Below the pieces are notes generated by a model that was given only the letters and a program-made list of their open reading frames with translations, made no database searches and was not told the origin of the DNA. The position numbers and the translations under genes were made by a program. Of a stretch of 64,000 nucleotides of DNA, positions 38,210 to 49,794 are shown piece after piece. Origin of the DNA: Batkoa obscura (Eukaryota; Entomophthoromycota; Entomophthoromycetes; Entomophthorales; Batkoaceae); the NCBI GenBank assembly GCA_030770535.1, contig JASVEC010000022.1, positions 806,001 to 870,000 on the forward strand. The letters are read 5' to 3'. Each line of letters opens with the position of its first letter. The stretch's first letter is position 1.

Positions 38210-40034
38210 TTAATTATCAAGTTCAATTGTGGCTCCACGCTTAATTTTGCCCCATCCAATAAGTCTATTAATAATAAATTAATACTCTTGATACTATTAT
38301 TATTGCTATACAATTTACCTCCAATGTTTATCAATACGACGGGACAAAGCAATCTTTTCGCCTAACTCAGTACAAGCTGGGGAAGTTAAAGCAATCTTAG
38401 CCATATCTCCCTTAACAGTCAACACTCTGCCACCAGTAGAAGTAGAACCAATATTTACCATTAATACTTCGGCTTTGGCTAATTTTTGTACCTATAATGA
38501 TTATGAATTTCTATAATTAACATTGTAAATTAAAATTACTTTAGCCTGTTTTTTATCATCTGTCTTTACACCAAGTAATCGACGTAACAAAAAGAAATTA
38601 ATTTCCAATTCCGTATAAATGGCTGGTAATTTGCCTACAGCTCCTAACACCTAATAATGATTTAATAAAGCTAAAAACATTATTTTCCTATCATTTACTT
38701 GTCCAACCAAACGATCAGCACGACACAATGTAGGATCAATTTTAGTACCAACACCTAAAAACTAATTAATTTATTTAATTTGCTGTATATGTTGTATTTT
38801 ACCAATTAAACCTCCAGGAACAGCAAAGGCTAATTGATTACTTTCAGCAAGTAAAGTAACAATCCTTGAGAAAATAGGTCTAACTTTAAGGGAACCTTCA
38901 GCATCCTTAGTTACAATACCTGGTCTAACTTCAATTTCATCTCCTAACTAATAGAAAATTGATATAAAATATTTACTTTAAAATCAAAGTCCCTTACTTT
39001 AAGAACGCCAGTAAGTAAAGATCCACCAGCAACACCACCCTTAAGATCAGCAACTTCAGATCCAGGCTTATTAACATCAAATGAACGAATAACAATTAAT
39101 CTAGGATCGGATGTAAAGTCTCTTACAGGAACTGGAATACGCTTGCAAATATACTCATTAACAGCATCAATATTGTATTTCAATTGTGCAGAAATGGGTA
39201 CAATAGGTGCACCATCAGCTACAGTACCACGTACAAAGTCTAAGATGGATTGATAATGCTCTTCAGCTGCACTTGGTTTGATTAAATCCACTTTATTTTG
39301 TAATATAATAATGTGCTGTAACTTCATAATCTCAATAGCTGCTAAATGCTCTGAAGTTTGAGGTTGAGGACAGGATTCATTACCGGCAATAAGTAATAAT
39401 GCTGCGTCCATCACAGCAGCTCCGTTTAACATGGTAGCCATAAGAATATCGTGACCAGGACAATCAACAAATGATACATGACTATTGGGTGTTAATGTTT
39501 TTCTTAAATACTGATTGAGATTATTACCGTTCTAATTTCATGGTTCCACCACAGCCTGGTCTTTCGCAAGGTGGGCTGTCTTCTTTATCAGAACGATAAG
39601 AACGATAACATCCTGGTCTTGTACATTCTTCATTGGTACATTTGTAAATCTGCAAAATTATAAGATGTATTATTATATTAGTTAACTCATTTTTACTTTT
39701 GCGTTAGCATAACCAAGTTTAATGGTAATATTACGCTCCAATTCGTTCTTAAATCTAACAGTCTACATTAAAATAACGTTAATTTGTAATTTTTTGATTT
39801 TTTGTATTCTCCACTTACTTGTACACCAGAAATGGCTTTTACAACGGTAGATTTACCATGAGCTACGTGACCAATAGTACCTGAATAATTCGTAAATTAA
39901 TCATTGTTTTATATTTTTTGAATTCATATCCTACCAATATTGATGGTAGCTTGCTTTGAGATAACCTCAGGATGAAGTGGATGTAAAGTATTAACATCAA
40001 TATTCATCTTTGGAATTGTTTCTATTTCGGTCAT
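38210..40034 (-). CDS. GCD11: Translation initiation factor eIF2 subunit gamma
   Basis: This GTPase subunit of eIF2 binds Met-tRNAi. Starting at the ATG at 40034 the text is [20 protein letters not shown] then [20 protein letters not shown] followed by [14 protein letters not shown] (G1). Next come [40 protein letters not shown] with the zinc-knuckle cysteines, a [20 protein letters not shown] block (G3), [14 protein letters not shown] (G4) and [14 protein letters not shown], then [40 protein letters not shown] and the beta-barrel domains, ending [17 protein letters not shown]. The length and motif order match Gcd11. It has about nine introns of 40-70 nt. The gene is essential in eukaryotes and there is no doubt about identity. 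Confidence 0.95.
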
Positions 40035-40599
40035 TTTTATACGATTAACTAATGTTTAACTTCTATCCCTATCAATAAGAATGTTGGATTGTTTAATCGA
40101 GTTGAATTGATTTTTTACTTTTGGTTTGTAAGCCAATCAAATTTTAGAGTATTTTTAAAAAATTGATGTTTTTATTAAAAATAGTTGATTATGAAGTTTT
40201 TTTTAATAAGTAATTAAAGTTTATTTCATCTATTATAGCTTTTATACTATTATGTTATAGCTTTCAACTGCGCTAGAACTGTCAAATCTGAGTCATCATG
40301 ATTTTACTTATTTTGAAATTCCTATCTATTTTGTGTATAAGATAATGTAAACATAATAACAAACATTAATAAAAATTCACAAAAAAAATTAGAGAATATC
40401 ATAATTACTGCAGTTTTAGATTTAAGAAATTTTTATTTTGATAGTCAAGTATTAATCAAATTAAAATACTGTAATGAAAAAAACATATAAAGTATCAAAA
40501 CAAAACTATAGATAAATTACTATGACTTAAAACAAAAAAAAGATGAATATAACTTTAATAACAGAAATCATAATAGTAATCTCCATTTTTATTTCTTAA
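40035..40599. other. Spacer upstream of eIF2-gamma
   Basis: About 565 bp, AT-rich, holding the promoter side of eIF2-gamma and the 3' flank of the next minus-strand gene. Nothing specific was recognised. Confidence 0.4.
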
Positions 40600-40991
40600 T
40601 TAAACCCTCATCTCCAATTTTTTCCCCAACCACATCACATTATCCAAGTTATCTTTCAACTTATTCACTGTTACTGGGTTAATCAAACAGGAGAGTCCAT
40701 TACGATTCACTGTTAACCAAGGTATCACTTGAGAGAACTGTTTAGGCGTAAATACATGTACTTTAAAATATTTGGCAGGATGAGGTGCTATTTAATGTTA
40801 TTAAGCTATAATTATAAACAAAATTATCAATGACTACCTTCTGGCTCCTCTTCAATTTGATAAGCAATGATATCCGGATATTGTCGGATCATGGTATCTC
40901 TTAATATTTGGGCTTTTTCGAGTTGACTAGAGTCTTCGGTAGAACTATAAACGTAAATTTGAAAGTAACTTATTGGGCGTGGAAATTCCAT
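40600..40991 (-). CDS. DOPA 4,5-dioxygenase-fold protein, probably catalytically degenerate
   Basis: This is a small protein of about 112 residues in two exons, starting at 40991 (MEFPRPISYFQIYVYSS). It follows the DOPA_dioxygen family along its whole length: an opening strand with Y.x.x.VY, then AQILRDTMIRQYP, a GAPHPAKYFKVHVFTPKQF block, IPWLTVNRNGLSCLINPVT and DNVMWLGKKLEMRV. In the family as I know it, the metal ligands are His in 'YHxHVYF', 'HP' in 'LVHPlT' and 'DH' before the WLG motif. Here these positions are Gln/Tyr, Asn (LINPVT) and Asn (KDNLD); only the PHP histidine remains. The fold is probably kept while the extradiol-dioxygenase activity is probably lost. Cytosolic; no signal peptide. 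Confidence 0.75.
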
Positions 40992-41370
40992 ATTAATTTG
41001 TTTTTAGATATGTAAAGAATGAAGTTTTTTAATTTCATTGTTTGATTTTTAATCAAAAGCATGACTCACTATTTTTTATTTTAATTATGGTGATTTCTAT
41101 GTTTTTAAAATGTGATTTTAAACCTCTAGTTACTTAATTTAGCAAATAGTTGTGGTAATATATTACTTTACTATTTGCTTTGGCACTACTATTTATAATT
41201 ATTATAGTTTGATTAGTAAAAAATTAATAAAGTTATACTTTTATTTTATAACATATTAGAAATTTTGTATTCATTAATAAAATATGTTTCTACTAAGGTT
41301 AATTGAAAAGAATAACTAAAAGCTCTTACTAAAATTAAAAAAGCAAGTTTTTATGCTTTTATGAATAAAC
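40992..41370. promoter_or_regulatory. Divergent intergenic region
   Basis: This 379 bp region lies between the starts of the DOPA-dioxygenase-like gene (minus) and the NSUN-type gene (plus), so both promoters lie within it. No specific element was recognised. Confidence 0.35.
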
Positions 41371-42651
41371 ATGACTTCCAGAGAAACCAACTTATTGTTA
41401 CAAAGTGAAAAGCTACGATCATTTTTATTACAAAATGAAATTGATATAAAAGAATATGACCCAGCAGTTTTGAGCCATCGTTATTTACGAGTTAGGAAGC
41501 ATATAAAAATAAACCAAGATAAAGATAAAGATAAGAAGGTAATTCAGCCAAAAATAATATTCTAGGAACATGTTAGCTAATTATTAAAGGAATCTCAGCC
41601 AGATATTCTAAATCTTCACTTATTAAAAACCGAGCTCAATGAATCCCCAATAATTGTAATCCAGGCTCACTTCCACTTCCTAAAACTACCTAAAACCTTA
41701 AAACTCAACCTAACTACCGCATATCAATCAAACCAAATCATTGGGATGGATATAAGTTCGGCAATATCTGTACTTGCCTTAGACACCCAGAGCACCGACA
41801 GAGTATTAGATTTATGTTGTGCTCCCGGTATGAAATTACTTATGATAGCTGAATTGCTTGAAGAAGGTAATATAACTGGAGTAGACATCTCAAAGAGTCG
41901 ACTATCCACTTGTCGAGCATTGGTAAAGAAATATCAGGTAGCAAATAAAGTCAAGTTATACTATGGAGACGGTACAATATTTAGAGTTTTGGCTGGAGTA
42001 AACAGTAGATGGTTGACAAAGGAACAAAAAGAATGGTATAGTTTAAATAGTGATGACTTGGGAAAACCTTTTTATGCACCAAAAGAAATGAGGGGATTTA
42101 ATTTATTATTTGAGGATGAGAATGAGATGGATAAAAACAAGATGGAATTACTTTACGACAAGGTATTAGTGGACGCTGAATGTACTCATGATGGTTCTAT
42201 TGTACATGTTGAGAAGTACCAACAAGAAAAAGAAGGATTTACACTGGAACAGTTGGAGGATAAATTGAGTGTGGAGTTAAGTCATAAAAAAAGTGAGTTG
42301 CAATTGCAGTTGTTAGTAAATGGATATAAGTTATTGAAAAAAGGAGGCACTATAGTTTATTCTACTTGTAGCTTTACAAGACAGCAGAATGAATATGTTA
42401 TTGCAAAGTTTTTAAATCTTATTAAATTTGAGTTATTGATGGAACTACCGATAATCAATAGCATTCAACGATTTGTTCCTAAATCCATTCCTTATTTGAA
42501 AGGTAAAAATATTGATGAAGAATTTATTGCTAAGAATAATATTAACTTGGAGAGTACTATTATCAATCGTTATTTATCAAATGCTATTCGCTTCCTACCT
42601 TCAGTCTCAAATACTTCAGGCTTATTTATTATTAGTTTTAAAAAAGTATAA
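41371..42651 (+). CDS. NOL1/NOP2/Sun (NSUN/RsmB) family RNA m5C methyltransferase, divergent subfamily
   Basis: This SAM-dependent enzyme is predicted to methylate cytosine-5 in tRNA or rRNA. Exon 1 (from 41371) ends in a Lys/Asp-rich run, where a short intron (donor GTAATT near 41540, acceptor TTAAAG before GAATCTCAGCC) restores the frame; exon 2 then runs unbroken to 42651. Motifs include YQSNQIIGMDISSAISVLAL, RVLDLCCAPGMKLLMIAELL (SAM motif I; canonical members read DLCAAPGGKT), GVDISKSRLSTCRALV, VLVDAECTHDGSIVHV (motif IV, usually D.PCSG.G) and GTIVYSTCSFTRQQNEYV (motif VI with the nucleophilic Cys). The two active-site cysteines are kept (ECT and TCS), but their surroundings are unusual, so the subfamily and the RNA target are unsure. 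The gene is convergent with MEF2 at 53 bp. Confidence 0.8.
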
Positions 42652-42704
42652 TAGAACAATAAAACAACAATAACTAACAATTAACTCTTTTTTATTTCTA
42701 TTTT

Positions 42705-45161
42705 TCAAATTGAATTCTTATTAACAACACCGTACCCAAACTGACTCATAGTAAATGAGGCATTACCGTTTGAAATGGACCTTAGAGTAGAAGAATAACC
42801 AATCAAGTTAGATAAAGGAACCAAACAAGTAATAGTGGTATTTTCACTCTGCATATCATTTTCACAAGCTAGGATTTTAGCATTTCGGTTATTATTTAAA
42901 TCATTTAATAAACTACCGAAATATTTTCTATTACTTTGGATAATGACCTTCATTTTAGGTTCTAATAACTTAATCATTGCTGAATTTTCTTTCTTTATGA
43001 TCGCTTCTTGAACCGCCTTATATACCGCTTGTGCTATTGTGGATTTAAAATTATTATCTTGATATAATTGAATCGAGTTGATATTAATTTTCATTTTTGT
43101 TAATAAATACCCATTTGGCCCGCCCCTTGATATTGCTGTTGTTATACCATCTATTATGGATTTATGAGCATCTTTCAAAGTGATTAAATTGTCTGTATTA
43201 ATCTTGGTACCATCTGAACTATGAATATGGATAAAAGAACTGTCATTATGAAGGGTTATTAGGTTATTGTCTATATTAACTACTACTTCTTTATCATTTA
43301 TACCCCTCTTTTGTTCTATAATACTGCCTTCATCTGTTTCTTCTTCGACATCATTTTCATTCAGCAAAGGTTCTAATTTTAATGAAACATTACATTTATT
43401 CAATCTATTTAAAATGAAATCTTCAAACATATAATCTTCTTTAATAGTTTCACCAATTGTTTCTCTATACGAGATAAACACTTTTCCTATCTCTGCTTTA
43501 ACTTTTAATTCATTAATTAATCTCTCTTTAATAATTTCTAAATGTAACTCTCCCATCCCGTATAATAGGATCTGTCCACTTTCTTCATCTTTTTTAATTT
43601 GTAAAGAAGGATCTTCTAGATTCAAATAATTTAATGTCTTTAATAAATCTTTTTCATCCGAAATAGAATATGGTTCAATAGAACATACAAACACAGGTGA
43701 AGGTAGCTCAATCTCCTTTAATTTGATAAAATTATTTTGACTGTTTTGGTTGAATATTAAAGTATCTCCTGTTTTTGTGTGTTTTAGTCCGATGGCTACT
43801 ACTATATTACCTGCCGAAATCGATGGAATTTCCTTATATTCATCAGCGTAAATTTGATATAACTTTTGAATCCTTTCTTTCTTTTGATTGTTGCAATTAA
43901 TGATATTACTTTTGTTTGTTAAGGTACCTGAATATAATCTAATAAATGTAATTGGACCTTTATTTACATCATAAATTACTTTGAATGCTAATCCACAAGT
44001 CAACTTATCATTATCGATATTAATTACCTGTTTTTCTCCATGGCTATTTATAGCGATTGGTGCTTTTTTATCTTTAGGAGAAGGCAAGTAATCAATGACA
44101 CTATCTAACAAAGGTTGAATCCCAATATTTTTTAAGCTCGAACCACATAAAATAGGTACTGCTAAATTACTCAAACATACTCTTTTAATAGCTGCTTTTA
44201 CTTCATCATTATTAACTAATTTCAAATCTCCTTTTTCCAAATAAATATCCATTATTATGTCATCTATTTCAGCTAACATTTCAATCATTTTTTCTCTTTC
44301 ACGTGCTGCTATTTCTTTTTCTTGTTGTGTAAACTCGACCTCTTTGATAATATGCTTATCTTCCCATCCACCTTCATTTTTACCAATTTCAAAATTAATT
44401 CTCTTCATCTTAACAAGATCAAGCAATCCAACTAATTCGTCCTGGTTTTTGACTTTATTATTTATTAATATTGGTAACTGACATTTTATACTTTGAACTT
44501 TTAATTTTTCTTCAATCATATTAATACTTTTGTTAAAATCTGCACCTGGTCTATCTAATTTATTAATAAATATAATTCTAGGTACCTCATACTTATCAGC
44601 TTGTTTCCAAACCGTTTCTGTTTGTGCTTGAACTCCGGATACAGCATCCAATATGGTGACTGCTCCATCTAATACTCGAATACTTCTTTCTACTTCCATT
44701 GTAAAGTCAACATGACCAGGTGTATCTATCAAATTGATCTTATTTCCTTTCCATGGGAATGTAATACAAGCTGAACCTATTGTTATCCCTCGCTCTCTTT
44801 CTGCTGGCATGTAATCCATTATAGTATCTCCTGTATGTACCTCTAATTGATTTACGTTTGTAAATAGATAATTATTTTTTTGATATTATCGTTATTACCT
44901 CCCATCCTTTTTGTGTATCCTGAATAATATAGCATTCTTTCAGTAGTAGTTGTTTTACCTAGTAAATTAATCAATATTCTAAAATTAAATTGTTATTTTA
45001 TTACCAGCATCGATATGTGCAATGATCCCAATATTACGAATTAAGTTAAAATTTTCATTGTAATTTAATATTGATTTAATAGTAAATTTTCTATTGTTTA
45101 TTTGAATTTGTTTAGTTAATGTTGTCTTGTTTAAATAACTCTTAAATGTATTTAATAACAT
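42705..45161 (-). CDS. MEF2: Mitochondrial ribosome-releasing factor EF-G2 (Mef2)
   Basis: This translational GTPase of the EF-G2mt type splits mitochondrial ribosomes for recycling together with RRF. The first exon from the ATG at 45161 encodes a basic presequence-like MLLNTFKSYLNKTTLTKQIQ, then NLIRNIGIIAHIDAGKTTTT (G1, across an intron). MDYMPAERERGITIGSACIT (G2), NLIDTPGHVDFTMEVERSIR (G3) and FINKLDRPG (G4) follow, then domains II-V ending GQEAIIKKE-like sequence, KVIIQSNRKYFGSLLNDLNN and FTMSQFGYGVVNKN. The effector region 'MDYMPAERERGITI' and the reduced domain IV/V distances suit EF-G2 rather than EF-G1. Domain IV carries an acidic Asn/Glu insert (NENDVEEETDEGSIIEQKRG). Three exons; mitochondrial matrix. 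Confidence 0.88.
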
Positions 45162-45275
45162 TTTGGTTTTATTAAAAGTATATTTTTTGAGATTTTAAAA
45201 ATTAAATTAATATTAAAAATGCAATATTTGACTAAAAATGCAAAAAGTGAGACGAATTTCATTAAATAAATTTAA

Positions 45276-46110
45276 TTAGGGTAAACAAGGATACGATTGA
45301 TTACCCAAAGTAAACGTAGCAGTTTTAAATAAGTGGGTCAATTTATCTTCGATTTGCGCGTTAGTATTAGAACACCCTAAGGATTGGTTAACATTATTAT
45401 ACTATTACTGTTTACGTATTATTATGTCATTATATAACTTACCATCAATTACGTTTTTAGCCCATACAAAATACTCCTGTACCCTAGCAACAGTCCTAAC
45501 AAAGTGTTAAGAAAATATAGAAAACAAAATACAAGCCTATCTACCATCCTATTGGTACACATCTACAAATATCTGTTAAATTATATAACTTATCGGCAAG
45601 GCGAATGTGTTTTGCCTATTTGTAAAATTAAATTAATATAAAAATAAAAAATAAAAGCTCTTACTTTAACAGTTAGGTTTTTAGCGTTTTCTATTTGTAA
45701 CCTTTTTCTTTCCATTTTTGGCAGTTTACCATCATCGCTCACCTCCATTACTACATCCGCTACCTCTTGTCCAAAATTCTCTACCAACTTTTAAAAATAT
45801 ATATTGTTCATTACAGATATAAAAAACAAAAAATAACCTCTTTATAAGTAGTAGCAGTATCTTCAATTGTATCATGTAAAATAGCACCTTGGATAATAAC
45901 CTCATCAGTAATACCACTTTCGACCAACAGGTTAGCTACTCCAATTGGATGATTGATATAGGCTAAGGAATATTAAAATTTATTACATTTTGACAAGGAA
46001 GAAAGGTTCTTACGAGTTCCCTGTTTATCTAATCTTTTTTGCTTTTTATGTTTTTCACTAGCGAATACTAAACTTTTAAATATTACTTGCATCTGTTCAA
46101 CTTGGTCCAT
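45276..46110 (-). CDS. MESH1-type HD-domain pyrophosphohydrolase
   Basis: This is a stand-alone SpoT-like hydrolase of the MESH1/HDDC3 type. In animals it removes pyrophosphate from ppGpp in vitro and acts as an NADPH phosphatase. The text from the ATG at 46110 is [20 protein letters not shown] then [20 protein letters not shown] and VANLLVESG, where HP provides the first His ligand. [20 protein letters not shown] contains the HD dyad and the ED motif. [20 protein letters not shown] is followed by [20 protein letters not shown] and [16 protein letters not shown], ending [18 protein letters not shown]. All metal and catalytic residues of the HD fold appear present, and there is no synthetase domain. 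At least five introns. The starts of this gene and the ITPase gene are 122 bp apart, head to head. Confidence 0.88.
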
Positions 46111-46232
46111 TTTTATAGTTTTATTAATATAAAAAATAAAGTTGAAATCGATGATGCTTATCTATTTTTAAAAACTAAGATTAATTTTAGCCTAAAAAAT
46201 TCAAGTGCAATTTACTTTTTTTGAATAAAATC
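46111..46232. promoter_or_regulatory. Shared divergent promoter region, MESH1 / ITPase
   Basis: This 122 bp region between two start codons on opposite strands must supply both promoters. It is AT-rich; no named site was recognised. Confidence 0.4.
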
Positions 46233-47104
46233 ATGTCTAAGCTAAAAAATATTATCTTTGTTACTGGTAACAGTAATAAATTGAAAGAAGTTCAAGCTAT
46301 TTTGAAAAACAATAACTTCATCTCGCTTTCAAACCATAAACTAGATTGTATGGATTAATAGCCTTTGTGTAACTTTTATTAATGTTTATTAACTAGTACC
46401 CGAATTACAAGGAACAGTTGAGTCAGTAGCTATCGAGAAATGTAGATTGGCAGCAAAGGAAGTGAGTTTCATTAATATTATTTCTTAATGTTATGTAATT
46501 ATTTGAAAGTTAAACTCAGCTGTATTAACTGAAGATACTGCCTTGGGTTTCAATGCTATGGATGGTTTACCAGGTGTTTATATGTAAATTATTATGAAAA
46601 TTAGCATTATTTATAGTAATACTAATGTTTTTTTTAGTAAATGGTTCTTAGAAAAATTAGGCCATGATGGTAAATAATTACATAAAGCTTTATTTATTTA
46701 TCTTAGTTTCATTCTAGGTTTAAATAAAATGTTAAGCGGTTTCGAATCTAAAACTGCTAAAGCCATTTGTACTTTTGCTTATTCCGAAGGCCCTGATAGC
46801 GAACCAATTTTATTCCAAGGCATTTGTGATGTAAAATGATAAAAGATATATGTATTAATTAATATTTAACTTTATTTTTCAGGGCTCAATTGTACCAGCT
46901 AGAGGGCCAAAAGATTTTGGATGGGACCCTATTTTTAAACCAGATGGCTATGATTTAACGTAAGAATAAGATCTCTATTATCGTAGTAAAATTAACTCAT
47001 ATATATTCAATAGATATGCTGAGTTAGATAAAGAAATTAAAAATAAGATTTCGCATAGAGCTAAAGCATTAGCAAAATTAAATGAACATTTTGAGAAATC
47101 TTAA
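46233..47104 (+). CDS. HAM1: Inosine/xanthosine triphosphate pyrophosphatase (Ham1/ITPA)
   Basis: This house-cleaning enzyme hydrolyses ITP, dITP and XTP to monophosphates so that deaminated purines do not enter RNA or DNA. Text from 46233 is [20 protein letters not shown] with the family's TGN.NKL motif, then [40 protein letters not shown] (the TEDTgL.. active-site block), [16 protein letters not shown], a [20 protein letters not shown] block followed by [20 protein letters not shown], and [18 protein letters not shown] with the SHR.KA motif. Stop at 47104. Seven short exons; every conserved block is in frame after intron removal. Cytosolic. Confidence 0.92.
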
Positions 47105-47960
47105 ATAAAAATGGTATGTTATAATTGAAATATTATTTAGATACAAGAATACCTATACCATTCTTTATTTCTATAAGATTGAAATTTTCACAAATAGTTT
47201 GAATATCCCTTTTTATCTTTGATAGCTTTGATTTCTAATATATTTGAGAAGTACTTGATGTATTATTGTTGAGCATTATTACGGTACATTCTTTATTAGT
47301 ATTTCTCGTTATTTATTGAGTTTTTTTAAGTATCTCTTTATCTATCTGCTATTTATTGATGCAGAAAATATACTTTTAAAACAACATAGTCTGGTTTTAA
47401 AAAGTGAATAAACTTTTAGATATAACTTAACTACTTTTTTAAAACATTGACTATTGAAAAAAATGTTATAAATTAGTTCTAATTCCTCAATTTAAAAAAT
47501 GAATTTTTATTTATAAATTGAAATTTAAGGTGTAATAATATATAAATTATTATGATACCTTTAGGTTTCTTTACGGATATATAAATAAAGCTAAGAAAGA
47601 GATAAAAAATACTCTATTTAATTTGGAAACAAATTGAACAAATAAAAAGGGTATACATTATTACTGGAAATAGCCAATATTATCAAATTCAATATTATCA
47701 CAAACTACTAGTTATTTATAAATTTATACTGTAAAACTTGATTTATGGATTTGTTACCTTCATATTGTATCGTAACTTTTATTTATTAATAGATCAGTAT
47801 TTAATGCATTCTCTATGTTTTATTGAAGAACTATCGCAGTTCGCAGTATTTTTGAGTTCAACTCTATAGATTTGTAATAAATAACTTTGGAGTACATTTG
47901 TTTTTATTAAAGTATTTAAACAGTGGTGTTATTATTTTATTTCTTTAATTCTTTTTAATA
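47105..47960. other. AT-rich spacer
   Basis: About 850 bp without a recognisable gene or repeat. Confidence 0.45.
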
Positions 47961-49370
47961 ATGGAGCTAGGTGTTTTACCTACTTCCAATCTGAAACAAA
48001 TACTCAATTATTTGAACAGTCAAGATAAATATATTATAACATTAACATGTAAGGAATGGTACCAAGTATTTTTATCATTAATCATAGAAATGGAAGGGTA
48101 TACTAGATATACAAATAATCAATGTGATAACAAGATGTTAAGATATAATAAATGCATAACATATATGGACATAAGCTATATTGACGATTTTTGCTTAAAA
48201 AGTTATCCCTACTTAATTAAACTCACTATTGATGCAGAGCTATATTTCATAAACTTTGATCAATTGTCTCATTTAGATTTAGTTGGAATCATCTTTACCA
48301 AATATAAGTTTATAGGAAAATATTTAATTAATACACAAAATAAGTCATTATACAAAATAGACAAAAAATTATTATACAGAAAGTTAGATAAAATAAGATA
48401 CTTGAATATAAAAAACCCAACTGATATTTTTTTCAAACTAGTGCTACCATTTATTTCCAACAATATTAAATATTTAGATTTAGCATCAAACAGTAAATCA
48501 CTCTGTTTATACAGTACTGTTTTTAATAAAATGAACAATGTAGTTCAATTAAAAGTAAGAATCAATCAATCTAATTTTAAGAACCTCAAAGATATTGAAA
48601 GCATTCAATCTAGTCATTTAAAATATTTAATTGTTGACAGTACATGCTCTCGTAAAATCGATTCATTAAAAGTTAATTTCAATCATTTACCTAATTTACA
48701 GCAATTGACATTAAATCAAATGAATAATGTAGAGTTTATAGGAATATCTAATTTGAAATACTTAGAATTATATAAAACAAGATTAAAGTATAACACATTA
48801 AACAATGAGCAATTTTTGAAATTAACTAATCTTTCAATTAGTCATTCCTATTCTTATTCATTTCAATTACTTTATTCAATATTTCGATTATCAAATTTGA
48901 TATATCTTACCTTGAAATCTAACTCAGCAATAACAATAGACTATTTAATGTTAAATGAAATTTACAGTAATAAAATAAACAACTTAATCAAAATAAATTT
49001 AGATGGCTTTAATATGAACCATGCTTTTCTATACTTTTTACATAACTCGTGTAAGAATTTACAGCAATTATTTATTTCTCATTGTTATTTCTACCCCCTT
49101 TATTCACCACTTTTACTATCTCATTCAAAGTTGACTGCTTATGATAGTTACTATCATTTAAACAAAATTGAACAAATACAACTTAGTAGTTATCATAGTT
49201 ATGAGGACAATGACATAATAAATTTAGATAAACTTGCCGAAATATTGTTGTTATCAGCACCTAATCTTAAATATTATAACAATAATATAAATTTACCTAA
49301 GTTCAAGGATCCTTCTGCCATCTTGAAGTTTAATTTGGTCTCTAACTCATCTTATTACTATGCTTTTTAA
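47961..49370 (+). CDS. F-box / LRR-like protein
   Basis: This is an intact single-exon gene of 469 residues. The N-terminus (LPTSNLKQILNYLNSQDKYI, then ITLTCKEWYQVFLSLI) fits an F-box, the Skp1-binding helix bundle of SCF ubiquitin ligases. The rest is irregular leucine-rich repeats with 'L..L.L' strands: IKYLDLASNSKSLCLYS, LKYLIVDST, LPNLQQLTLNQMNNVEFIGI, LKYLELYKTRL, LTNLSISHS, LSNLIYLTLKSNSAITIDYL and CKNLQQLFISHCYFYP. Tyr, Asn and Ser content is high. No known orthologue can be named; such RNI-like proteins often form large lineage-specific families in early-diverging fungi. The broken gene at 24141-25285 has the same organisation. Confidence 0.7.
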   Translation: MELGVLPTSNLKQILNYLNSQDKYIITLTCKEWYQVFLSLIIEMEGYTRYTNNQCDNKMLRYNKCITYMDISYIDDFCLKSYPYLIKLTIDAELYFINFDQLSHLDLVGIIFTKYKFIGKYLINTQNKSLYKIDKKLLYRKLDKIRYLNIKNPTDIFFKLVLPFISNNIKYLDLASNSKSLCLYSTVFNKMNNVVQLKVRINQSNFKNLKDIESIQSSHLKYLIVDSTCSRKIDSLKVNFNHLPNLQQLTLNQMNNVEFIGISNLKYLELYKTRLKYNTLNNEQFLKLTNLSISHSYSYSFQLLYSIFRLSNLIYLTLKSNSAITIDYLMLNEIYSNKINNLIKINLDGFNMNHAFLYFLHNSCKNLQQLFISHCYFYPLYSPLLLSHSKLTAYDSYYHLNKIEQIQLSSYHSYEDNDIINLDKLAEILLLSAPNLKYYNNNINLPKFKDPSAILKFNLVSNSSYYYAF

Positions 49371-49440
49371 ACTTATTATCCTAACTTTTCCATTATTTTA
49401 TTATCACTGATAAATTATATTTTTACACTTATTTATATTA

Positions 49441-49441
<1 letters not shown>

Positions 49442-49488
<47 letters not shown>
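49442..49488. repeat. (TTA)n microsatellite
   Basis: About 15 uninterrupted TTA/ATT triplets lie shortly after the F-box gene. It is a simple sequence repeat, noncoding. Confidence 0.9.
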
Positions 49489-49492
<4 letters not shown>

Positions 49493-49696
49493 TTTGTTTT
49501 ATAATAATACCTTTTTTTCTTAATGTTTTAATTATGTGAAATAAAATTTTTGTTACATATAGTGTTTATTCATAAAATAAATAATGATAAAATTGTATAA
49601 AAATTATTTTATGAAATTTAAAACTTAATATTTCAATTTATTATTTATTTTAAATATTGATAGTAAACTAAAGTTCTTAAAATGTTTCTACTATTT

Positions 49697-49794
49697 GGGG
49701 ATGTTTTTTTTGATTTCATTATTTTTACATCTTTTAAGCGTTATTTAAGTGGAAAAATTGCTAGTAAAATTCTTAAATACAAAAATACATCCCC
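49697..49794 (-). repeat. MITE-like element, copy 8 (well preserved)
   Basis: This 98 bp copy has both ends perfect: GGGGATGTTTTTTTTGATTTC at the left (first eight bases the inverted repeat) and ATACATCCCC at the right. The subterminal GGAAAAATTGCTAG and the internal CTTTTAAGCGTTATTTAAG are intact. It lies in the opposite orientation to copy 1. Confidence 0.75.
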
